Assembly: GCF_010500955.1 (NCBI RefSeq) | Contig: NZ_QVMJ01000002.1 | Location: 97,031-161,030 of the forward strand | Source of the DNA: Bacteroides sp. 519 | Lineage (GTDB): Bacteria; Bacteroidota; Bacteroidia; Bacteroidales; Bacteroidaceae | DNA: 64,000 bases | Direction of reading: 5' to 3' | Part shown: piece by piece, positions 57,092 to 64,000 of the stretch | Position numbering within the stretch: the first letter of the stretch is position 1 | Layout of the letters: each line of letters starts with the position of its first letter | Notes under the pieces: generated by a model | Told to the model about the DNA's origin: nothing | The model's input: only the letters and a program-made list of their open reading frames with translations | Database searches by the model: none | Program-made: the position numbers and the translations under genes

Positions 57092-60000
57092 TTATAAAGT
57101 GAATTTAATACCAAAGTTCACACGCTTCATGGTGGGGTAAGCACCCTGTCCACCCGCACCTGCGAAGTTAGATTCGCGGTCATCAGGCATACGCGACCAT
57201 ACCCACAAGTTATTACCACTAACAAAGAGTTTCAGGTTAGATATTCCCATGCGTTTTGTAAAAGCGTTGTTGAAGGTATATGCCACCTCGACATTCTTCA
57301 AACGGATGAACGATCCATCAAACAGGTATTGCGTACCTCGGCTGTAAGTTCCATTGGGCGTGCTCAACCAGCGGGGAGTAATCACATCGGCAGAGTTACC
57401 GGCTTTGGACCACCATGACCCCATATCATAAACAGTGTTCAATTGATTGCCAAAACTGGTAAGTGTCACTTCGCGTGTCACATTGTTCACGCCATAAAAC
57501 TGAACGAAGCAACTGAATCCTTTCCATTCATATCCCAAGGTAGCATTGTAGGTGTTTTGAGGAGTGCTTGAATAGCCATAAGGAGCCGAATCGTTGGCAT
57601 CTACCACACCATCACCATTAAAATCAACAATGTAGTAATCACCCGGCAACTTCTGATTGTCATTGCTATCATGTTTAGGACTACCATATATTTCATCGTA
57701 TGAACCTAAGAAACCTTTATCTATATAAGAATGGTTCTGACCAATAGAATATCCTGCTTCTTTGCGATATCCGGGTAACAACGGAGCATCATCTTTTACC
57801 AAAATCTCGTTTTGGGCATGAGTCATGTTGAAGTTTGCCCATACACGCATCTCGTTGTTGAATGTTTTGTTAAAACGGAGTTCTAGTTCATACCCACGTG
57901 TGTTTACTTTACCCAGATTGGCGGTCACGGCAGCCTGGCCAAAGTAAGAAGGAACAGAGCGATTGCTACCACCTACCAATATGTCGGTACGCTTATCGCG
58001 AAATATCTCTATACTACCGGCAAGCAAACCATCGAGGAAAGAGTAGTCGAGACCGAAATTAAACTTCTTCACCTTTTCCCAATGTACATCTTTGTTGCCC
58101 ACTGATGCTTCGCGATACCAAGTATAGGGGCTCTCTCCATTATTTACATCGAGAGCAGATTTACCACCGTATGCCCATTGGTTCATATATAACCAACGAG
58201 TGCTTACATTATCATCGCCAATCTCACCGTAGGAAGCACGCAGTTTCAGCATATCCAGGATTCTAGGTTCTGTGAGGAACTTCATGAACGACTCTTCACT
58301 AACCATCCAACCTACAGCACCAGAGTTGAAAAAAGCAAAGCGATTCTCTGAGTTAAACTTCTCGGAACCATTGTATGCGCCATTATACTCTATAAAGTAC
58401 TTATCGGAAAAGTTGTAGGTGGTACGAAAAGCCCAGTCTTCGCGATAGTTGGGCACCATGCTACCGATAGCCGTTTCTTGACGGCTGAACAATCCCATGC
58501 CTGTAACATTATGTTTTCCAAAGGTTCGCGCCCAGTTGAGCTGCATTTGATAGTTCAAGTTGCGCTGAGTAACCCAATCTTTCACTTCACCGCCCTCCAC
58601 ATTCCACATCACGCCTTGCATAAAGTCGAAACGGTTGTTTGCCTCATATGCTTGTTTATAGCTCACTTCGCCTGTAATAGGATCAATCCATTTTAGCTGA
58701 GGGTCATTATAAAGGTCGTTGATACCACGCTTCCACTCTACAAAGGTGTTGTCCCATGCAATCATTCCACGCAGGTTAAGGCCTTTAGTGATGAAGCTAA
58801 GATCTTGTTCCAACACAAAGTCGGTAGTGACGCGGGTGGTGGTAGACTTCATAGTACCGCCAATGGAAACATTTTGTGCTGAGTTTGTTACGTTTGTACT
58901 ACCAGGTAAATATCCCCATGACCCATCACTATATTGTGGAAGAAAAACATCGGGTGCAATGTTGTAGGCACCCGCCCATTGCTGAGCTACCCCCCAGTCT
59001 GATGAAGAGTTGTAGGTAGAGTTAAGATAAGGGGTTTTCTGTTGTCCGTTAGATCCAGACAAGCTCACTTTAAACACAGTGGTCTTTGTAATCTGAAAAT
59101 CTAGATTGCTACGCACGTTTACGCGGTTGTATCCATATCCAGAATTATAGTCACGTCCGTTGTCGAATATACGAAACAAGTCGCCCTCTTTCACATAGTC
59201 CATAGATGCAAAATATTTCACAAATTTTGTTCCACCATTTACGTTTACGTTGGCATTGTACGACATTGTGTAGTCTTTAAACAACTCTTTCTGCCAATCC
59301 ACGTTAGGATAACGTTCTCTTTGCTCCAATGTGGTTTGGTTTCGAAAATTTTCGATGAATCCTTGCGACCTAATGTAATCCCATGAGTTGGGATTAAGGC
59401 TTAACTCATGTTCTATCGCCATGTTTCGTGCCATGTAGGCATCATAAGAATCGAGTTTATTGGGCAACTTTGATGGCACCTTCATGATGGCATTTGCCGA
59501 TACATTAATTTGTGCTTTACCTTCGGCACCCCGCTTGGTTGTAATAAGGATTACACCATTAGCACCCTTCACACCATAAACCGCAGTTGCAGAGGCATCT
59601 TTCAATACTGAGAGGCTCTGTACAGAAGCCATGTCTACACTGCTCATTGGACGTTCTATACCATCTACAAGCACTAACGGGTCACTTCCATTCCACGAAC
59701 TGGATCCACGAATCACGATTTGTGGTTCCTCTTCACCCGGCATACCCGATGATTGTGTAGTGATAACACCTGGAAGATTACCTGTTAATGCAGCACCGAT
59801 GTCGGTGATACCTGCTGCCCGTTCAAGTACTTTACCTGTGGTTTGTGTAATAGCTCCTACCACACTGGCTTTCTTTTGTTGCCCATAACCTACCACTACT
59901 ACTTCTTCCAATTGTTGCGAGTCGTCTTTTAAAACAACCTTTATTAAACTCTCAGAATTAGCTTTTATTTCCTGTGGTACCATACCAATGTATGAAACAA

Positions 60001-60238
60001 CAAGCATAGCCTCTTCAGTGGGTATGGCCAATTCAAATTTTCCATCGAAATCAGAAATTGTTCCCATCGAAGTATTGCCTTTTACAACTATGGATGCACC
60101 AATAATAGATTCTCCATTACCATCAACAACCAATCCTTTTACAATTATCCCTTTCTGTGCAAATGCTGCCTGACAACAAAACAACATCAGCAATAACAAA
60201 TAAGGAATTTTTAGAATTTGCTTTTTTCCATTTTCCAT
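57092..60238 (-). CDS. xusA: SusC-like TonB-dependent transporter (first pair)
   Basis: A 1048-residue receptor that opens the xylan operon. After the signal peptide (AAFAQ) there is a CarboxypepD_reg-like domain (VKGLVVDGNGESIIGASIVV, about 33-110), the box EEVVVVGYGQQKK (about 110-122), the plug with VLVDGIERPMSSVD and VYGVKGANGVILITTKRG (about 215-235), and the barrel. The start lies in a 7-bp tandem repeat (ATGGAAA x3), with an ATG in each copy but only the middle one in frame. Together with genes 57079 to 47142 it reproduces the xusABCDE-xyn10A order. Confidence 0.95.
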   Translation of the reverse strand: MENGKKQILKIPYLLLLMLFCCQAAFAQKGIIVKGLVVDGNGESIIGASIVVKGNTSMGTISDFDGKFELAIPTEEAMLVVSYIGMVPQEIKANSESLIKVVLKDDSQQLEEVVVVGYGQQKKASVVGAITQTTGKVLERAAGITDIGAALTGNLPGVITTQSSGMPGEEEPQIVIRGSSSWNGSDPLVLVDGIERPMSSVDMASVQSLSVLKDASATAVYGVKGANGVILITTKRGAEGKAQINVSANAIMKVPSKLPNKLDSYDAYMARNMAIEHELSLNPNSWDYIRSQGFIENFRNQTTLEQRERYPNVDWQKELFKDYTMSYNANVNVNGGTKFVKYFASMDYVKEGDLFRIFDNGRDYNSGYGYNRVNVRSNLDFQITKTTVFKVSLSGSNGQQKTPYLNSTYNSSSDWGVAQQWAGAYNIAPDVFLPQYSDGSWGYLPGSTNVTNSAQNVSIGGTMKSTTTRVTTDFVLEQDLSFITKGLNLRGMIAWDNTFVEWKRGINDLYNDPQLKWIDPITGEVSYKQAYEANNRFDFMQGVMWNVEGGEVKDWVTQRNLNYQMQLNWARTFGKHNVTGMGLFSRQETAIGSMVPNYREDWAFRTTYNFSDKYFIEYNGAYNGSEKFNSENRFAFFNSGAVGWMVSEESFMKFLTEPRILDMLKLRASYGEIGDDNVSTRWLYMNQWAYGGKSALDVNNGESPYTWYREASVGNKDVHWEKVKKFNFGLDYSFLDGLLAGSIEIFRDKRTDILVGGSNRSVPSYFGQAAVTANLGKVNTRGYELELRFNKTFNNEMRVWANFNMTHAQNEILVKDDAPLLPGYRKEAGYSIGQNHSYIDKGFLGSYDEIYGSPKHDSNDNQKLPGDYYIVDFNGDGVVDANDSAPYGYSSTPQNTYNATLGYEWKGFSCFVQFYGVNNVTREVTLTSFGNQLNTVYDMGSWWSKAGNSADVITPRWLSTPNGTYSRGTQYLFDGSFIRLKNVEVAYTFNNAFTKRMGISNLKLFVSGNNLWVWSRMPDDRESNFAGAGGQGAYPTMKRVNFGIKFTL

Positions 60239-60316
60239 TTTCCATTAGTTTAAGATATTAATAAATATTCTCTTCTTTTTGCAAATACTGCTTTCCACCC
60301 CGGAAAACATTTCTTG

Positions 60317-60324
60317 CAAAGATA
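60317..60324 (-). promoter_or_regulatory. -7 element of the xylan operon promoter
   Basis: TATCTTTG on the minus strand, about 79 bp before the xusA start, without a good -33 box, as expected for an activator-dependent promoter. The upstream 60325-60494 region is AT-rich, has no gene and should hold the regulator's binding site. Confidence 0.6.
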
Positions 60325-60494
60325 ATCGCCCCAAAAGAACATATATTTTATTCATGTTACAGATATCTTTTCTATGGCAACAGCTTTTAAATAAATGTTT
60401 CATTTATTTTTGTATACGTTACATTCAATATTAAAAACACATTAATAATCAAATACTTACACACGTATTATTACTGGATGGTATAACAAAAAAA

Positions 60495-60531
60495 TGGTCA
60501 TCGTTTTGTTATTTACACAAAACGACGACCA
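60495..60531 (-). terminator. Terminator after the double-GH43 gene
   Basis: Fifteen-base arms TGGTCATCGTTTTGT / ACAAAACGACGACCA (one mismatch) followed on the minus strand by a seven-T run, 29 bp past the stop. Confidence 0.92.
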
Positions 60532-60559
60532 CTTCTCAAAAACAGGAAATTATTAGCTA

Positions 60560-63433
60560 CTATTCAACTCTGAAATAGTTAAAATCTACCGATCCACCTG
60601 CTTGTTCGGTTGCATAATTAAATAAAGCAAAGCGATAACCCATAAAATGCGAAAGTGTATAAACCATCTGTAAAGAATTTCCTATATTGATCCATTCCTT
60701 TCCATTCAAGCTATAATAAAAATTAGCCTTATCGGCTTGATCTTTGAAGTTTGCTTGTACTTTAAAGTAAACCTCATTGCTGTTGAACGGAACCGTTTCC
60801 AACTCTTCATAAGTCACATCACTATTTTGTGTATTTCCTGCAAAAATATATTTTTGCCCATTCTTTACTTTAACTCCAACAATTCCGTATTTTTCCTGTA
60901 ACAAACCAAGACCGGCAAAATCTCCATCTTTCATTTTACTTACATCCATAGAAACTTCTCCTGAACACATAGGGCCAAAAGTTCGTTGTGTTAAAGTGTT
61001 TTTAGCTTCAGTAAAGTTTTTGTCTAAACGAAAGGTGGTCAAACGTAAATATCCAGGCCGCTCGTTAACAGACCAATAAGTATTATCCGGATTATGATTC
61101 CACTGCCACACAAGTGGCAAATCAGGTTCGTTTGGTTTTCTTGAAAATTCATCAGAGGCTACACAAGCTGGGATTGTAGGTTGTTGTGCTTCAATATCCA
61201 ACAAATCGGGCACAATACCATTATCACCAAAAACCGGCCAACCGTCTTCCCACTTCATAGGAACAATATAAGGTATGCGTCCTACAGCACCACGATCGCG
61301 AAAAAAATATCCATACCATTTACCATCCGGAGTGTCAATAAATCCACCTTGAGCTATTCCTTTGTTTTCGAGCACTACTTTCCCTTCATATGGTCCCATA
61401 ATATGGTCGGCACGATACAATAAAACAGTACGCATACCACCTTTTGGCCAACTTATCAAAAATATATAATATCTTCCGTCTACTTTAAATATCTGTGCAC
61501 CTTCGGCAGGAAGTCCTCTCTCTTTACCTGTAATTATATCGGCATTTTCAATCAGTAATCTGGTTGTTTCTTCTATGATTCCGGTAAAATCTTCTTTTAC
61601 TTCTCTAATAGAAACATTACCACCACAACTTAACATATAAATTTTATCATCATCAAAAAATAGAGAATGATCATGAATTTTAGGTTTATATGACTTCATC
61701 TTCCATGGGGTATTTTCAGGATCATCTGTATAGAAAAGATAATTCAAATTACTGTTGTTCGAGAAGGTAGAAACATAAAAAAGTCCGTCATGATAACGCA
61801 TACTGCTTGCCCAAGTACCACCTCCATATGCGTTCTTTTCATTCTGTAGTTCAAATTCATCCATATCTCCCAAAGTATTGTAGGCATAACTTACAATTTC
61901 CCAATCTATGAGGTTTTTCGATTTCATGATAGGAACTCCCGGATTCATATGCATGGTAGTGCTACTCATATAATAGGTTTCGCCTACGCGAATCATCGAA
62001 ATGTCGGGTATGTCGGCCCATACCACGGGGTTGTGAGATTTCTTTTTGATTGTGAGATTGGCTGTGTTACTAGCTGTAAACAACCAACTATCAAGATTAA
62101 ATAACTCTCCTTCTCCACCTTTGAATACAAAGAATAGATCATGAATACCTCCTTTCGAAGCCACCTCAGACGAAAAAGTATTCCAGTTAAGCCAGCCTCC
62201 AGTATTGCGTATTTCACAGATTCCTAACAATGGACCTCCTAAACTATCAAGATAAATCTCTATTTTTCCTTCCCTAAGCGAAGCAGCAGTAATTTCAACT
62301 GTTTTTGCACCTTGTTTGAAGTCAACGTTACGAACCTTAATGTAATCACCGTTGTGTATTGAGGTTACATAAACTTTCCCGGCTTTTTCGGTTTGTTGGG
62401 TTTTCACCCCTTCGCTCCATGCAATAGTTTCGGCTTCGGTCAATTTGTAGGGATTTAGAGTGGTTATCGGAGACACTCCTTTGCCAGTAGGTTTAATTTC
62501 GGGAAATGTACCGTCGGCGTTAAAATTAAATTCTTCGACACAGGTTGAACGTCTAAACCCGTGATTCGAAAGACTTTGATTGTGATAGAAGAAATACGAT
62601 TTTCCTTTGTAATCTACGATTCCCGGATGATTGGTGAATGCGAGGTTTTCGTGTTCCTTATTCATTATTACACCTCTGTATTTCCACGGTCCTGTAATGG
62701 ATGATGCTGTTGAGTAGGCTATATACTCTGGGATTCCTCCAGCAGCATAAATCATATAATATTGGTTGTTGCGTTTATACAACCATGGGCCTTCTTCGAA
62801 AAGGGTGTTGGCACGATATGGGTCATTACGTTCCAAGTATTCAAACTGTTCTTTGTTCATTTCTAATTCAACAATACCAATTTCTTTGTCATAAGAAATC
62901 ATGTCGTTGTTTAACTTCACATAGCATACTTTTCCGTTTCCCCAATAGAGGTATGCCTGACCGTTATTATCAATGTATACTGTAGGATCTATATCTCCTG
63001 CCTTTCCGGTATAAACCAACGGTTTCCCTAATGGATCTTTAAAGGGTCCGGTAGGAGAATCGGCAACCGCCACCCCTATTACATGCCAGTTACCTGGATA
63101 TTCGCAACATACATACCAATAGAATTTACCATTACGTTCTATACACTGAGCTGCCCAAGCAGTTTTCGGGGTTGTCCACTTAAAATCTTCGTAGCTAAGA
63201 GGAGATCCGTGATCTGTCCAATTCACCATATCAACAGTCGAAAAAACTTGCCACTTATTCATATCAAAATAACTGGCCGTATCAGCATCACACCCGGTGT
63301 AGACAAACAATGTGTCACTATGCACCATAGGTGCCGGATCGGGAGTGTAGGAAGTTTGAATAATGGGATTCTGGGCTTTTAAAATAGCAGATACAAAAAG
63401 GATAGTAAGCGAGATAAATTGTTTGATACTCAT
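60560..63433 (-). CDS. Exported double-GH43 enzyme with internal CBM6-like module
   Basis: A 957-residue protein with a signal peptide (ILKAQ). First GH43 propeller (about 25-335): YTPDPAPMVH, DIDPTVYIDN, FEEGPWLYKR. A CBM6-like sandwich follows (about 345-455, IEIYLDSLGGPLLGICEIRN, TGGWLNWNTF). Second GH43 propeller (about 463-750): NPVVWADIPDISMIRV, KIHDHSLFFDD, PAEGAQIFKV. A C-terminal GH43-type beta-sandwich ends the chain. Both propellers keep base and acid residues. It likely combines arabinofuranosidase and xylosidase-type actions. It forms its own unit upstream of the xylan operon. Confidence 0.9.
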   Translation of the reverse strand: MSIKQFISLTILFVSAILKAQNPIIQTSYTPDPAPMVHSDTLFVYTGCDADTASYFDMNKWQVFSTVDMVNWTDHGSPLSYEDFKWTTPKTAWAAQCIERNGKFYWYVCCEYPGNWHVIGVAVADSPTGPFKDPLGKPLVYTGKAGDIDPTVYIDNNGQAYLYWGNGKVCYVKLNNDMISYDKEIGIVELEMNKEQFEYLERNDPYRANTLFEEGPWLYKRNNQYYMIYAAGGIPEYIAYSTASSITGPWKYRGVIMNKEHENLAFTNHPGIVDYKGKSYFFYHNQSLSNHGFRRSTCVEEFNFNADGTFPEIKPTGKGVSPITTLNPYKLTEAETIAWSEGVKTQQTEKAGKVYVTSIHNGDYIKVRNVDFKQGAKTVEITAASLREGKIEIYLDSLGGPLLGICEIRNTGGWLNWNTFSSEVASKGGIHDLFFVFKGGEGELFNLDSWLFTASNTANLTIKKKSHNPVVWADIPDISMIRVGETYYMSSTTMHMNPGVPIMKSKNLIDWEIVSYAYNTLGDMDEFELQNEKNAYGGGTWASSMRYHDGLFYVSTFSNNSNLNYLFYTDDPENTPWKMKSYKPKIHDHSLFFDDDKIYMLSCGGNVSIREVKEDFTGIIEETTRLLIENADIITGKERGLPAEGAQIFKVDGRYYIFLISWPKGGMRTVLLYRADHIMGPYEGKVVLENKGIAQGGFIDTPDGKWYGYFFRDRGAVGRIPYIVPMKWEDGWPVFGDNGIVPDLLDIEAQQPTIPACVASDEFSRKPNEPDLPLVWQWNHNPDNTYWSVNERPGYLRLTTFRLDKNFTEAKNTLTQRTFGPMCSGEVSMDVSKMKDGDFAGLGLLQEKYGIVGVKVKNGQKYIFAGNTQNSDVTYEELETVPFNSNEVYFKVQANFKDQADKANFYYSLNGKEWINIGNSLQMVYTLSHFMGYRFALFNYATEQAGGSVDFNYFRVE

Positions 63434-63458
63434 GACTAATTCATTTATTATTTTATCA

Positions 63459-63466
63459 CAAAGATA
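63459..63466 (-). promoter_or_regulatory. -7 element of the double-GH43 gene
   Basis: TATCTTTG on the minus strand, 26 bp before the ATG and identical in sequence to the xylan operon -7 element; no clear -33 box. Confidence 0.6.
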
Positions 63467-63536
63467 GCCCTAGAAGTAAAAATTCATCCTTTATTAATGT
63501 AACAAACATCTTTTCGCACGTTACAATAACCGTAAA

Positions 63537-63572
63537 AAGTCCCCTTTCAATCTTTCGATCAAAAGGGGACTT
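63537..63572 (-). terminator. rRNA operon terminator
   Basis: Eleven-base arms AAGTCCCCTTT / AAAGGGGACTT, then TTTTT on the minus strand, just after the 5S gene. Confidence 0.92.
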
Positions 63573-63579
63573 GCTAAAA

Positions 63580-63688
<109 letters not shown>

Positions 63689-63697
63689 AATTCATCC

Positions 63698-63884
<187 letters not shown>

Positions 63885-63914
63885 AAACCAAAAGTATCAC
63901 TCAACCAATAAAAA

Positions 63915-64000
63915 AAGTGACCGGGCAATTAGTAACGCTCGGCTAAACACATCTCTGTGCGTACACCTGCGTCCTATCAACGTTGTAGTCTACAACGACC
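63915..64000 (-). rRNA. rrl: 23S ribosomal RNA, 3' end only
   Basis: The minus strand reads GGTCGTTGTAGACTACAACG then TTGATAGGACGCAGGTGTA and ends near TAATTGCCCGGTCAC, the 3' terminal part of Bacteroidetes 23S rRNA. The gene continues beyond the window. Confidence 0.88.

Overview
The window comes from a Bacteroidales genome, most likely Bacteroides-like. Signs of this are paired SusC/SusD outer-membrane systems, a hybrid two-component regulator, Bacteroidetes-type conjugation genes (TraE/TraF/TraG), Bacteroidetes-only families (DUF4252, DUF5606, DUF3276) and promoters with the Bacteroidetes -7 motif TAnnTTTG. The species cannot be fixed from the sequence.

Positions 1 to about 22,200 are the right part of an integrative conjugative element (ICE) whose left part lies outside the window. 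From its inner side outward it carries a leftward transfer operon (pilin-like TraE pair, TraF, a fimbrillin-like lipoprotein, the TraG ATPase, a truncated periplasmic gene), two unknown genes, an ArdA antirestriction protein, an AT-rich cargo block with a large membrane-anchored TPR/GreAB-C-like/PIN-like protein and a HipBA toxin-antitoxin pair, a primase plus RepA-like ATPase, a group of excisionase-like HTH proteins, and a tyrosine integrase. The element ends in the intergenic space just beyond the intact dnaK terminator.

Positions 22,269 to 38,150 are conserved chromosome: dnaK, a HIT protein, hslR, pth, rplY, a PUR-alpha-like protein, the nusB-yajC-ybbR-coaE operon, a DUF5606 gene, clpB, and an ECF sigma / membrane anti-sigma-like / DUF4252 operon. 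The gaps in this part are rich in repeats. There are hairpins built from 7-bp tandem units, a 39-bp-arm hairpin, and a striking run of 22-bp-period dyad units at 31,177-31,460; a second 22-bp array of unrelated sequence lies at 44,960-45,025.

Positions 38,180 to 63,433 are a xylan utilisation locus read leftward: SusC-SusD-SusC-SusD-lipoprotein-GH10 in the order of the Bacteroidetes Xus core, then a GH5 enzyme and a GH43-CE1 esterase fusion, with a hybrid two-component regulator downstream and a separate double-GH43 enzyme upstream. The gene set fits surface capture and cleavage of arabinoxylan, import of oligosaccharides, removal of side chains and ferulate, and self-induction by the sensor-regulator. 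The window ends in an rRNA operon on the minus strand (3' end of 23S, a spacer with 7-bp repeats, 5S, terminator).
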